Shown: positions 27,565-36,385, counted from the stretch's first letter. The stretch: 64,000 nucleotides of DNA from Streptomyces sp. NBC_01465 (GCF_036227325.1 NZ_CP109467.1:6262001-6326000); one strand, 5' to 3'. Notes: generated from the letters alone by a model not told the origin. Translations and numbers: made by a program.

Positions 27565-28005
27565 GTGGCCGACAACGCGCGGGCGAAGAAGCTGGCGGAC
27601 CTCATCCGCAAGGTGATCGCCGAGAAGCTGCAGCGCGGCATCAAGGACCCGCGTCTGGGCACGCATGTGACCATCACGGACACACGGGTCACCGGCGATC
27701 TGCAGGAGGCCACGGTCTTCTACACGGTCTACGGCGACGACGAGGACCGGGCCAGTGCGGCAGCGGGCCTGGAGAGCGCCAAGGGCATCCTGCGCTCGGC
27801 CGTGGGCGCGGCGGCGGGGACCAAGTTCACCCCGACCCTGACGTTCATCGCCGACGCACTGCCCGACAACGCCAAGGCGATCGAGGACCTCCTCGACAAG
27901 GCACGGGCCCAGGACGCCAAGGTGCGCGAGGCGTCCTCGGGCGCCACGTACGCCGGCGACGCCGACCCGTACAAGGCCCCGGGCGAGGACGACGCCGCAG
28001 AATGA
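27565..28005 (+). CDS. rbfA: 30S ribosome-binding factor RbfA
   Basis: A 146-residue assembly factor needed for maturation of the 16S rRNA 5' end and for growth in the cold. The KH-like core is visible in ARAKKLADLIRKVIAEKL, DPRLGTHVTITDTRVTGDL and LESAKGILRSAVG. The acidic C-terminal tail (DPYKAPGEDDAAE) is typical of Streptomyces. The start is GTG 27565, with AAGGAGA upstream. Its stop overlaps the truB ATG (ATGA). Confidence 0.96.
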   Translation: MADNARAKKLADLIRKVIAEKLQRGIKDPRLGTHVTITDTRVTGDLQEATVFYTVYGDDEDRASAAAGLESAKGILRSAVGAAAGTKFTPTLTFIADALPDNAKAIEDLLDKARAQDAKVREASSGATYAGDADPYKAPGEDDAAE

Positions 28006-28907
28006 GCCAGCAGAGCACCATGAAGACGCCGGACGGCCTTGTCATCGTCGACAAGCCGTCCGGCTTCACTTCGCACGACGTCGTGGCCAAGATGCGCGGG
28101 ATCGCCAAGACCCGCCGCGTGGGCCACGCCGGCACCCTCGACCCGATGGCCACGGGCGTGCTCGTCCTCGGCGTCGAGCGCGCCACCAAGCTGCTCGGGC
28201 ACCTCGCGCTGACCGAGAAGGAGTACCTCGGTACGATCCGCCTCGGCCAGGACACGATCACCGACGACGCCGAGGGCGAGATCATCTCCTCCACGGACGC
28301 CTCGGGGGTCACCCGTGAGGGCATCGACGCGGGGGTCGCGAAACTGACCGGCGCCATCATGCAGGTGCCGTCCAAGGTCAGCGCCATCAAGATCGACGGC
28401 AAGCGGTCGTACGCGCGGGTGCGCGGCGGCGAGGAGTTCGAGATCCCCGCCCGCCCGGTCACCGTCTCGCAGTTCACGGTGTACGACGTCCGTGAGGCCA
28501 CCGCCGAGGACGGCACTCCCGTCGTCGACCTGGTCGTCTCCGTCGTCTGCTCCTCGGGTACGTACATCCGCGCCCTCGCCCGCGACCTGGGCGCCGGGCT
28601 CGGTGTGGGCGGGCATCTGACGGCCCTGCGCCGCACGCGCGTCGGTCCGTACAAGCTCGATGTCGCCAAGACCCTGGACCAGCTCCAGGAGGAGCTGACC
28701 GTCATGCCCGTCGCGGAGGCCGCCACGGCCGCCTTCCCGCGCTGGGACGTCGACGAGAAGCGGGCGGGGCTGCTGCTCAACGGGGTGCGCATCGAGATGC
28801 CGGCGTATCCGCCGGGTCCGGTGGCGGTCTTCGGACCCGACGGAACCTTCCTGGTTCTCGTTGAGGACCAGAACGGCAAGGCCAAGAGTCTCGCCGTCTT
28901 CGCATAG
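28002..28907 (+). CDS. truB: tRNA pseudouridine(55) synthase TruB
   Basis: Makes pseudouridine 55 in the T-loop of tRNAs. The protein has 301 residues; the catalytic Asp47 is in VGHAGTLDPMATGVLVLG. Other family segments are LVIVDKPSGFTSHDVV, KLTGAIMQVPSKVSAIKIDG and CSSGTYIRALARDLG. The C-terminal part is the usual short PUA-like extension. ATG 28002 overlaps the rbfA stop, while an internal ATG at 28020 is a weaker alternative. A perfect hairpin follows immediately. Confidence 0.97.
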   Translation: MSQQSTMKTPDGLVIVDKPSGFTSHDVVAKMRGIAKTRRVGHAGTLDPMATGVLVLGVERATKLLGHLALTEKEYLGTIRLGQDTITDDAEGEIISSTDASGVTREGIDAGVAKLTGAIMQVPSKVSAIKIDGKRSYARVRGGEEFEIPARPVTVSQFTVYDVREATAEDGTPVVDLVVSVVCSSGTYIRALARDLGAGLGVGGHLTALRRTRVGPYKLDVAKTLDQLQEELTVMPVAEAATAAFPRWDVDEKRAGLLLNGVRIEMPAYPPGPVAVFGPDGTFLVLVEDQNGKAKSLAVFA

Positions 28908-28912
28908 CCCAC

Positions 28913-28946
28913 CGTGGAGCGGGCAAGGCCGCATGCCCGCTCCACG
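28913..28946 (+). terminator. Hairpin terminator after truB
   Basis: A perfect 13-bp stem, CGTGGAGCGGGCA (28913-28925) with TGCCCGCTCCACG (28934-28946), has an 8-base loop. It lies 5 bp after the truB stop codon and ends the ribosome-maturation operon. Confidence 0.85.
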
Positions 28947-29088
28947 ATCCCCCTCGGAAGGTGTCTATCCGCTTCCACCCCCGGATTCACCCCTTCGGGC
29001 AGGCGCTCGGAGTGAATGGAGGGGCGTTCGGGGGCGCTTTCGCCGGGCGTTCTTCTCTTGCTGATCACTCCATGCCTACCGTCGGGGT

Positions 29089-32000
29089 ATGGGACGCGGG
29101 GACCGGGAGACGCTGGTACGCATCTGCGATCTGGCGGGGCGCCCGCGCGGCACCGGCTTCGTCGCGGACGACCGGGGCACGGTGGTGACCAGTCATGAGG
29201 CCGTCGACGGGCTGAGCAGGGTCGTGCTGCACGCGGACGGGCAGCGGACCTTCCTCGCCGAGGCCGGGGACGTGACCTCGTTGCCGGAGCTCGGTCTTGC
29301 ATTGCTGCGGACCGATGGGCTCGGGGTGCGGCCGCTGCCGATCGCCGTACGGGAGGCGGGGGTCGAGGCGGGGACGTATGTGCGGATCGCCGCGCACGGG
29401 TGGCGCGAGGCGCGGATCCTGGGCGAGGCGGAGGTCACGTACACCGCGACGGACCGCTTCCATCTGCTGGGCGCCGCACTGGAGTTGGCGGTCGGTACGG
29501 ATGGCAGCAATGCGCTGCGGCTCGGCGGGGAGGCGGCCGGGGGGCCGGTTCTGGACGCCGTCACGGGGGCCGTGCTCGGGGTGATCGGGACCGCGCTGGA
29601 GGCGGGGCGGTCGGCGGCGGGGTTCGCGGTGCCGTTGCGCGGGGCGGGGCTCGGGGAGCTGCTGCGGCGGAACGGGGCGGTCGTGCCGGCGTACGGGCGC
29701 GATCTGAATCTGGCGGGGGTGCTGGAGCTGACGGCCACCTCGGTGGGGGCGGTCGACGTGCGGCTGGACGTGGTCGAACGACCGGATGTCGTACGGGAGT
29801 TGGACTCCTTCGCCGGGCTGGTCCTCGGCGTCGTCGGGGATCCGGGCAGTGGTCGTACGACAGAACTCGGCGCGCTCGCCGCACGGCGGGCCCGGGGCGC
29901 CGAGCCCGCGCCGACGCTCTGGCTGCGCGGCGCCGATCTGCGCGCCGGGGACGCGTCGGTCGCCGACGCGGTGGCCCGTACCCTCCAACAGGCCGGGCGG
30001 ATCGTCGCCCCGGGCGGTCTGGGGGCGGCCACGCCCGAGGGGGTCGCACGTCTCGCGGCGGACGCGGGCCAGCCCCTGCTCGTGCTGCTCGACGGGCCCG
30101 AGGAGATGGCGCCCGTACTGGCACACCGGATGGCCGACTGGGCGGCGGGGACGGCGAGTTGGCTGCGGGCGCACCGGGTGCGGATGGTTGTCGCGTGCCG
30201 TCCCGAGCACTGGGAGCAGGCGTCCGCGCTCTATCCGGAGGGAGCGGCGGACGTCGTACGGATCGGGGATCTGACGGCGGCGGAGGCGGAGCGTGCGCGC
30301 GTACGGAACGGAATCCCGGACGGCGCCCTCGCGCCCGCCGACGCGGCGCACCCCCTCGCCCTGCGGCTCCTCGCGGAGGTGCGCGAGGCGCTCCCGGAGG
30401 GGGCGGAGGGCTGCCCGTCCCGCGAGGAGATCTTCACCGCGCACCTGGACCTGATGTGCCTGCGGATCGCGGTCCGCATCGCGGCCGGGGCTGGGCCCGC
30501 GCTGCGGGGGAGCGCGGTGCGGAGGCTGGCGGCGCGGGTGTCGGGGCGGGTGCACGAGGCGGCGCGGCGGTGTCTGGGGCCGGGGCAGGGGGAGTTGGAC
30601 CGCGAGGCCTTCGAGGAGCTGTTCCCGTGGCGTACGGGCTGGGCGTCGGCGGTACTCACCGAGGGGTTGATCACCCCGGCGGGCACCGGCTACCGCTTCG
30701 CGCACGAGGAGCTGGCCGACTGGATCCAGGGCGAACACCTGGACGTGGACGGGGCGTTGAGGGCGCTGGTCCACCGCTGGCACGAGGGCAAGGGCCCGAC
30801 GGACCCGACGGTACGGCTCCCCTCCCGCCCCGGCCCGAGCGACGCACCGGTACCAGGCGCACGCGACGCCTCCCGCGCCCTGCCGGTACCCCGCCACCGG
30901 ATCGGCCCGGTGATCCGCGCGCTGCTCGTGCTGGGCCGGGAGCGGGGACCGGCTGAACTGGGCCGCAGGCTGGGGGAGTTGTTGGAGGCCGTGGACCGGC
31001 TGGCGCCCCCTCCGGCGGAGATCCGGCTCCCGCAGCAGACCCCCGCGCCGGAACGAGTCCCCGCACCCACAGGGGAGCTCCATGTCCGCCTCGACGACGC
31101 GCGCTGGTGGGCCGTGCATCTCCTTGCCGAGGTGCTGCTGCGGTTGTCCGACGCCGAGGAGCAGCGTGCCGTGCTGCGGCGGCTGGCCGACCGGATTGCC
31201 GTGAGCGGCGAACACCCCGGCGCCTACGGGCTGTTCGGGCCCGGCTTCTGGGAGCGGGTCGCCATCGGCGACGAGGTGCGCCTCGATCTGCTGCGGCGGC
31301 TCGTGCCGGTCGACGGGGTTCCCGGGGACGAGCCGGGGCGGGACCGGTATCTCGATGCCGTTGCGCGGCGGCTCGTGGCGGCGCCCCGCTTTGTGCAGGT
31401 GCTGCTCTGTGGGTGGTTCGCCGACGAGCGGGCGCTGCCCGCCTCCCCGGGGGCAGACGTGCTGCCCACCGTCGCACGTGCCGCGCAGGCGCTGCTCTAC
31501 GCCCGGCGGCGCCTCGCCGTGGACGATCTCACCGAGGCCCTCGCCGCCGCCTCGCACCCCCGCGCCGACGAACTCCTCGCCGCGCTCGCCGAGGACGAGA
31601 CCCCCGCCCTCTGCCGGGCCGTCGACCGCTGGGCCCACGACGACCGCCCCGCCCGCCGGGCCGCCGCTGCCGTCCACGGTCTCCTCGTCGCCCCGCACGT
31701 CACCACCGAAGCCGACCGCGAGCTGCTGCGGTACGCCGCCCTCGCCCTCCTCGGGCGTACCGCCGACACCGACCTCCACGGGCCCGCGCTCGCCCTCCTC
31801 GTGACCGACCCGGCGACCCGGACCCGCTATCTGCCCCGCGCCCTGCTCCTCCTCTCCTCCGGCCGGCTCCCCGCCTCCGCCGCAGCCGTCGCGCTCGCCA
31901 CCCACCCGGACCAGGTCCTCGCCGCCTTCCGGGCCCGGCTGGACGAGCCCGGCGACGGCGCGGGCGAGGTGCTGCGGGCGCTCGCCGAGGTGGACACCCC

Positions 32001-32607
32001 CGCGCTCGCGCGCCGGGCCGCCGACCTCGTACGCGAGTACGTCGACCGCCACCCGGAGGGCGCAGCCCATGCCGCCGCCTTCGTCGACCGGCGCTTCGAG
32101 CACGGGCCCGCCGCCAGGGCCGTCCTCTTTCCGCTGGTCACCGGGATGCTGCGGGGCCATCCGCCCCAGGTCCGGGCCGCCCTGGCGCCCGTCCTCGCCG
32201 CGCCCGGCAGTCGGGTCTCGCGGGCGATGCGGGCCGAGCTCGTGGACGTACTCCTCGATCACGAGCGGTACGCGGGCTGCGACCACACCGTTCTGGACGC
32301 CCTGCTGCAGGCCGCCGCCCAGGGATCACCGCACCGCTCCGAGCCCCGGACCCGGGACCTCGTCCACCGCACCGGGCTCCTCCTGGTCCGTACGCCCGAA
32401 GGCGCCTCCTGTTTCGATCGACGCCTGGTGGAGCTGGCGGAGGAGGTCCCCGGATTCGCCGCGCAGATCGTGGACTGGTTCGCCGACGCCCCTGATGAAT
32501 GGGCCGCCGTCATCGGACCGAGCGCCCGCAGAACGGTCGAGTCGCTCGGCGGACCCATGCCGATGCGGGCCGGGACGGCCGGGCATGGCAGTCTTAGACC
32601 TGCGTGA
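29089..32607 (+). CDS. Degenerate trypsin-like domain fused to a STAND-type NTPase
   Basis: A 1,172-residue protein. The first 200 residues match a trypsin-fold domain (GTGFVADDRGTVVTSHEAV, then LGLALLRTD and GGPVLDAVTGAVLGV). None of the three catalytic residues is in place: Glu37 at the His position (His36 is one off), Gly for Asp, and Ala150 for Ser (EAAGGP). An NTPase module follows with P-loop GDPGSGRTT at residue 250 (Arg for the usual Lys) and Walker B LLVLLDG at about 335. The last 500 residues are Leu/Ala-rich helical repeats, HEAT-like. This is the architecture of protease-STAND signalling or conflict proteins. It is co-directional between truB and ribF. Function unknown. Confidence 0.8.
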   Translation: MGRGDRETLVRICDLAGRPRGTGFVADDRGTVVTSHEAVDGLSRVVLHADGQRTFLAEAGDVTSLPELGLALLRTDGLGVRPLPIAVREAGVEAGTYVRIAAHGWREARILGEAEVTYTATDRFHLLGAALELAVGTDGSNALRLGGEAAGGPVLDAVTGAVLGVIGTALEAGRSAAGFAVPLRGAGLGELLRRNGAVVPAYGRDLNLAGVLELTATSVGAVDVRLDVVERPDVVRELDSFAGLVLGVVGDPGSGRTTELGALAARRARGAEPAPTLWLRGADLRAGDASVADAVARTLQQAGRIVAPGGLGAATPEGVARLAADAGQPLLVLLDGPEEMAPVLAHRMADWAAGTASWLRAHRVRMVVACRPEHWEQASALYPEGAADVVRIGDLTAAEAERARVRNGIPDGALAPADAAHPLALRLLAEVREALPEGAEGCPSREEIFTAHLDLMCLRIAVRIAAGAGPALRGSAVRRLAARVSGRVHEAARRCLGPGQGELDREAFEELFPWRTGWASAVLTEGLITPAGTGYRFAHEELADWIQGEHLDVDGALRALVHRWHEGKGPTDPTVRLPSRPGPSDAPVPGARDASRALPVPRHRIGPVIRALLVLGRERGPAELGRRLGELLEAVDRLAPPPAEIRLPQQTPAPERVPAPTGELHVRLDDARWWAVHLLAEVLLRLSDAEEQRAVLRRLADRIAVSGEHPGAYGLFGPGFWERVAIGDEVRLDLLRRLVPVDGVPGDEPGRDRYLDAVARRLVAAPRFVQVLLCGWFADERALPASPGADVLPTVARAAQALLYARRRLAVDDLTEALAAASHPRADELLAALAEDETPALCRAVDRWAHDDRPARRAAAAVHGLLVAPHVTTEADRELLRYAALALLGRTADTDLHGPALALLVTDPATRTRYLPRALLLLSSGRLPASAAAVALATHPDQVLAAFRARLDEPGDGAGEVLRALAEVDTPALARRAADLVREYVDRHPEGAAHAAAFVDRRFEHGPAARAVLFPLVTGMLRGHPPQVRAALAPVLAAPGSRVSRAMRAELVDVLLDHERYAGCDHTVLDALLQAAAQGSPHRSEPRTRDLVHRTGLLLVRTPEGASCFDRRLVELAEEVPGFAAQIVDWFADAPDEWAAVIGPSARRTVESLGGPMPMRAGTAGHGSLRPA

Positions 32608-32666
32608 GTAGGCGTGATGAGACGTACACAGGTTCGGTTTCGGTTTTCGGGCGAGGAGCGGTATCA

Positions 32667-33617
32667 GTGCAGCGCTGGCGTGGCTTGGAGGACATCCCCC
32701 AGGACTGGGGACGCAGCGTCGTCACCATCGGCTCCTACGACGGCGTGCACCGCGGGCATCAGCTGATCATGGGGCGTGCCGTGCAGCGCGCCCGTGAGCT
32801 GGGCATTCCCTCGGTCGTCGTCACCTTCGACCCGCACCCCAGCGAGGTCGTGCGCCCCGGCACACACCCCCCGCTGCTCGCCCCGCACCACCGGCGCGCG
32901 GAGCTGATGGAGGAGCTGGGCGTCGACGCGCTGCTGATCCTCCCCTTCACCGCCGAGTTCTCGAAGCTGTCGCCCGCCGACTTCGTCGTGAAGGTGCTCG
33001 TCGACAAGCTGCACGCGCGGCTCGTCGTCGAGGGCCCCAACTTCCGCTTCGGGCACAAGGCCGCAGGCAATGTGGCGTTCCTGGCCGAGACCGGCGAGAC
33101 GTACGACTTCGAGGTCGAGGTCATCGACCTGTTCGTGAGCGGGGACGCGGGCGGCGGCGAGCCCTTCTCGTCGACGCTCACCCGCCGCCTCATCGCCGAG
33201 GGCGATCTGACGGGCGCACGCGAGATCCTGGGCCGCCCGCACAGCGTCGAGGGCGTCGTCGTGCACGGCGCGAAGCGCGGCCGCGAGCTGGGCTACCCGA
33301 CGGCGAACGTCGAGACGCTGCCGCACTCCGCGATCCCGGCCGACGGGGTCTACGCGGGCTGGCTGACGGCGGACGGCGAGCGGATGCCCGCGGCGATCTC
33401 TGTGGGGACGAACCCGCAGTTCGACGGCGTGATGCGGACGGTCGAGGCGTACGCGATCGACCGGGTGGGTCTTGATCTGTACGGGATGCACGTGGCCGTG
33501 GACTTCCTGGCGTACGTGCGCGGGCAGGAGAAGTTCGACTCCATCGAGTCGCTGCTCGTCGCGATTGCGGCGGACGTGAAGCGGTCGACGGAGCTGGTGG
33601 AGGCGTACGAGGCGTAG
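32667..33617 (+). CDS. ribF: Bifunctional riboflavin kinase/FAD synthetase
   Basis: Makes FMN from riboflavin and FAD from FMN. The protein has 316 residues. The N-terminal adenylyltransferase domain shows VVTIGSYDGVHRGHQ, VVVTFDPHP and GPNFRFGHKAAG; the C-terminal kinase domain shows RGRELGYPTANVE and SVGTNPQFDG. GTG 32667 is chosen because GAGGAG lies 8 bases upstream and the encoded start matches the family's usual first residues; an in-frame start at 32604 overlaps the end of the STAND gene. No FMN riboswitch was seen. FAD made here would feed the ApbE reaction encoded at 16.9 kb. Confidence 0.95.
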   Translation: MQRWRGLEDIPQDWGRSVVTIGSYDGVHRGHQLIMGRAVQRARELGIPSVVVTFDPHPSEVVRPGTHPPLLAPHHRRAELMEELGVDALLILPFTAEFSKLSPADFVVKVLVDKLHARLVVEGPNFRFGHKAAGNVAFLAETGETYDFEVEVIDLFVSGDAGGGEPFSSTLTRRLIAEGDLTGAREILGRPHSVEGVVVHGAKRGRELGYPTANVETLPHSAIPADGVYAGWLTADGERMPAAISVGTNPQFDGVMRTVEAYAIDRVGLDLYGMHVAVDFLAYVRGQEKFDSIESLLVAIAADVKRSTELVEAYEA

Positions 33618-33620
33618 GCC

Positions 33621-33998
33621 TCAGGCGGCCTGGCGTGCGGTGGCGTCGCGTACGTCGTCCAGGTAGCTGGTGATGGCGTCCCTGTTGCGTACGAGGCAGC
33701 GGATGCGCTCGCTCATGCTGTTCAGCTCCTGTTCCAGCGTGGCGATCGTCTCCGGTGTCGCGTCCGAGATGCTGATGGTCCGGGGGCTGTTGAGGCACGG
33801 CAGGATCTGCCGGATGACCCGGGTGGGGAGCCCGGCGTCGAGGAGGCCTCTGATCTGCAGCACCTTGTCGACGTACTCGTCGCCGTAGTCGCGGTAGCCG
33901 TTCGCGGCGCGCGTGGACGCGATCAGGTCCTGTTCCTCGTAGTAGCGCAGCAGCCTGCGGGACGTTCCGGTGAGCTCGGACAGCTGCCCGATACGCAT
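33621..33998 (-). CDS. MerR-family regulator
   Basis: A 125-residue MerR-type activator/repressor. The N-terminal winged helix is MRIGQLSELTGTSRRLLRYYE with the wing RAANGYRDYGDEYVDKV. A dimerisation coiled coil follows (ETIATLEQELNSMSERIRCLV). Cysteines at 86 or so and about 108 are not arranged like metal-sensing MerR proteins, so it is more likely a drug or stress sensor. It diverges from an MFS exporter, with a TCACAT-TG-ATGTGA palindrome between them inside an over-long promoter spacer. Its stop is 3 bp from the convergent ribF stop. Confidence 0.9.
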   Translation of the reverse strand: MRIGQLSELTGTSRRLLRYYEEQDLIASTRAANGYRDYGDEYVDKVLQIRGLLDAGLPTRVIRQILPCLNSPRTISISDATPETIATLEQELNSMSERIRCLVRNRDAITSYLDDVRDATARQAA

Positions 33999-34023
33999 GT
34001 GACCTGCCTCATCTAGCCCTGGC

Positions 34024-34044
34024 TTGACCTTCACATTGATGTGA
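34024..34044 (+). promoter_or_regulatory. MerR-type promoter/operator of the MFS gene
   Basis: TTGACC (34024-34029) can serve as -35. It is followed by the perfect inverted repeat TCACAT-TG-ATGTGA (34031-34044), placed where MerR proteins bind between promoter elements. A weak -10 lies about 20 bp downstream. ATG 34064 follows. The arrangement fits MerR-controlled expression of the exporter; the exact -10 is uncertain. Confidence 0.5.
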
Positions 34045-34063
34045 GGGTTCGAGCATACGAGGC

Positions 34064-35263
34064 ATGACAACAACCTGCACACAACGCGGGCTGCCCTGGG
34101 GTGCGTTGCTCGCGCTCGCCACCGCGGCCTTCATGGGAATCCTGACCGAGGCGCTGCCCGCCGGGGTTCTGCCTGCGATGAGCCACGACCTCGGGGTCGG
34201 CCAGCCGGCCATGGGGCAGGCGCTCACTGTTTATGCCATTGCCTCGTCCGTTACTGCGATCCCCTTGTCCATGGCCACCGCGACCTGGCGGCGCAAGCCG
34301 CTGCTGCTGGGTGCGATGGTGACGTTCGCCTTGGCCAATACGGTCACGGCTGTTTCGGCGGACTATCTGGTGACGATGGTGGCCCGGTTCGTCGCGGGGG
34401 TCGGCGCCGGTTTCGTATGGGCGCTTCTTGTCGGGTACGCACGGAAGTTGGCGCCCGCCCATCTGCAGGGCAGGGCGATCGCGATCACCATGTCGGGGGT
34501 TCCGCTGGCTCTGTCGCTGGGCATTCCCGTGGGCACGCTGCTGGGGGGAGTGCTGGGCTGGCGGCCGACGTTCGGGCTGGTGACCGTTCTTGCTGTCGGG
34601 CTGGTGGGGTGGATCTACGTGGCCGTCCCGGACTTTCCCGGGCAGGGGGCGGAGAGCCGGGAGCCGGTGCTGCGGGCGCTGGGCCGGCCGGGGGTGGTGG
34701 CGGTGCTGTTCGTGGTGGCGGCGTATGTGCTGGCGCACAACATCCTTTACACGTACATTGCCACGTTCCTCGACGCGTACGGGATGGGGGACTCCGTGGA
34801 TGTGGTGCTGCTCGTCTTCGGCGTCGCGTCGATCGTGAGCATCCTGGTCGTCGGGGCGCGGGCCGACAGCTTGTTGAGGGTTCTGACGATCGCTGCTGTG
34901 GTGCTGTTTGGCGCCGGGGCTGCGCTGCTTGCGGTGCTGGCCGACCATTCCGGCGCGGTGTACGTCGCCGTGACGCTGTGGGGGCTCGGCTGGGGAGGTG
35001 TGGGCGCGCTGCTGCAGACCGCGGTGACCGACGCGGGGGGCGACTCGGCTCAGGCCTTGCTGGTGACCGTGTGGAACGGGTTCATGGCGGTGGGCGGGGC
35101 GGTTGGGGGCCTGTTGCTGAGTTGGTTCGGGCCGATGTCGTTCCCGTGGAGCGTGATCGTGCTCCTGGTGGCGGTGCTGGGTGTGGTCGTTCGGGCTCGG
35201 GAGCGGGGGTTTCCTGCGGAACGGCCGGGGGTTGTCGGCGTCAGGGTTGAGTCGCGTACGTGA
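34064..35263 (+). CDS. MFS transporter (DHA1-like drug exporter)
   Basis: A 399-residue, 12-helix major-facilitator protein of the drug:H+ antiporter-1/CmlA-Cmx type. The start MTTTCTQRGLPWGALLALATAAFMG leads into helix 1; TEALPAGVLPAMSHDLGVG is the typical periplasmic loop, and RFVAGVGAGFVWALL and GRAIAITMSGVPLAL follow. The ribosome-binding site is poorly spaced (GAGG next to the ATG). It is divergent from a MerR regulator with a shared palindromic promoter. The last 23 bp overlap the convergent DUF397 gene. The substrate is unknown. Confidence 0.88.
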   Translation: MTTTCTQRGLPWGALLALATAAFMGILTEALPAGVLPAMSHDLGVGQPAMGQALTVYAIASSVTAIPLSMATATWRRKPLLLGAMVTFALANTVTAVSADYLVTMVARFVAGVGAGFVWALLVGYARKLAPAHLQGRAIAITMSGVPLALSLGIPVGTLLGGVLGWRPTFGLVTVLAVGLVGWIYVAVPDFPGQGAESREPVLRALGRPGVVAVLFVVAAYVLAHNILYTYIATFLDAYGMGDSVDVVLLVFGVASIVSILVVGARADSLLRVLTIAAVVLFGAGAALLAVLADHSGAVYVAVTLWGLGWGGVGALLQTAVTDAGGDSAQALLVTVWNGFMAVGGAVGGLLLSWFGPMSFPWSVIVLLVAVLGVVVRARERGFPAERPGVVGVRVESRT

Positions 35264-35486
35264 CGAAGCGGGTCCAAGTGGCGGGGGGCAGGGCGAGTTG
35301 GGGTCCCTGGGGCGACTTGGAGTCGCGGACGTGGATGGTGGTGGGGCAGGGGGCGATCTCTACGCAGTCGTCGCCGGAGCCGCTGCTGTAGCTGGACTTG
35401 CTCCAATCCAGGGCGACTTCGACGCAGTCGCCATCGCCGCCACTGCTGTAACTGCTCTTGAACCAGGCGAGTTCGGGGGTGCTCAT
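35241..35486 (-). CDS. DUF397 protein with duplicated half-motif
   Basis: An 81-residue DUF397 protein. The signature WFKSSYSSGGDGDCVEVA is followed at once by a second copy, WSKSSYSSGSGDDCVEIA, and then by IHVRDSKSPQGPQLALP. In Streptomyces, DUF397 proteins are small partners encoded beside XRE-DUF5753 regulators, as in the whiJ-like clusters. Its ATG overlaps the stop of the XRE gene (ATGA), so the pair is co-translated. The internal duplication is not standard. Confidence 0.9.
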   Translation of the reverse strand: MSTPELAWFKSSYSSGGDGDCVEVALDWSKSSYSSGSGDDCVEIAPCPTTIHVRDSKSPQGPQLALPPATWTRFVTYATQP

Positions 35487-36328
35487 AGTTCTCCTCGCAT
35501 CCGTTGCAGCAGGCTCACGGAGTCTACGAGGGAGAGAGCCTGTGACCGCATCCTGGCATATCGCATCTGCAGGACGCTGATCTCCTTTGCGACGGAGACG
35601 AATTGCCCGCCTCGTTGCCCCTCGCAGTACGCGAAGCACCGGTTTTCCGGTGTCTCCAGCAGCTGCATGGGGCCATCCAACCCGGCATGCGTGTTCCGTA
35701 CCAGAGGCATGACCTGGATCTCGATGTTCCGTTGATCGGCGAGGTTGAGGACGTGATCGATGAGCCCCTGTGTGACTTCCGGACCACCCATCTCGCGCAG
35801 GAACAGGTGCTCCTCCAGGATGAAGCTGTACGCCGTGTTCGGCCGCTCCCGCAGCAGCCCCTGCCGCTCGGCCCGCGCCACCCACTGGGCCTCGACCTGC
35901 GCGTCGTCCAGCGGCGGGAGCTGCTCCGTGAACAGCGTCCGTGCGTACGCCTCCGTCTGCAACAGGCCTGGAACCAGGCGGCATTCGTACGTGTAGAGCG
36001 TGATCGCCTCCGCCTCCAGCTTCGCCCACTGCCTGAACCAGCTCGCCAGCCCCGGCTGTCGCGACAAATGCCGTGCCGCACCCCTGATCACGCCGAAGGC
36101 GTCCAGCAGCTCCTCCGCCTGCTCCACGAACCCCGGCGGCGGAAGGCGCCTGCCCTGTTCGATGGAGGCGATGGTCGGCAGTGAGTAGCCGACCAGTGGT
36201 GCGAACTCCTCCTGTGTGTAGCCCGCGCGTTTGCGGAAGATCTTGACGACCTCGCCGAATGCCTTGAGGCTGTCCGATGACTCTGGCTCGCCGCCACCCG
36301 TACCGTCTGTCATGTCGGCTATGGTCAC
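35483..36328 (-). CDS. XRE helix-turn-helix regulator with DUF5753 (WhiJ-like)
   Basis: A 281-residue regulator. The N-terminal XRE helix-turn-helix (KIFRKRAGYTQEEFAPLVGY, then LPTIASIEQGRRLPP) is at about residues 28-70. The DUF5753 domain (about 90-270) contains VPGLLQTEAYARTLF and FILEEHLFLREMGG. Such proteins form the whiJ-type cassettes of Streptomyces together with DUF397 and an ATPase-only kinase, and affect development and antibiotic production in some strains. ATG 36328 is used; a second ATG at 36313 is possible. It diverges from the ATPase gene across a perfect 10-bp inverted repeat. Confidence 0.92.
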   Translation of the reverse strand: MTIADMTDGTGGGEPESSDSLKAFGEVVKIFRKRAGYTQEEFAPLVGYSLPTIASIEQGRRLPPPGFVEQAEELLDAFGVIRGAARHLSRQPGLASWFRQWAKLEAEAITLYTYECRLVPGLLQTEAYARTLFTEQLPPLDDAQVEAQWVARAERQGLLRERPNTAYSFILEEHLFLREMGGPEVTQGLIDHVLNLADQRNIEIQVMPLVRNTHAGLDGPMQLLETPENRCFAYCEGQRGGQFVSVAKEISVLQMRYARMRSQALSLVDSVSLLQRMRGEL

Positions 36329-36358
36329 GGGCAGTTACCGCTACTGTCTACCCCGCGT

Positions 36359-36385
36359 ACCCGTACGCTTGCAGAGCGTACGGGT
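36359..36385. promoter_or_regulatory. Perfect inverted repeat between XRE gene and ATPase gene
   Basis: ACCCGTACGC (36359-36368) and GCGTACGGGT (36376-36385) are separated by 7 bp. It is in the 101-bp divergent region and is the most symmetric element there. Likely operator of the XRE regulator; binding is not shown. Confidence 0.55.

Noticed and set aside
29065..32286. A 1,073-residue minus-strand frame opposite the STAND gene
   Set aside because: Antisense shadow: composition dominated by Arg, Pro and Gly, with no domain; the opposite strand has a coherent multi-domain protein.
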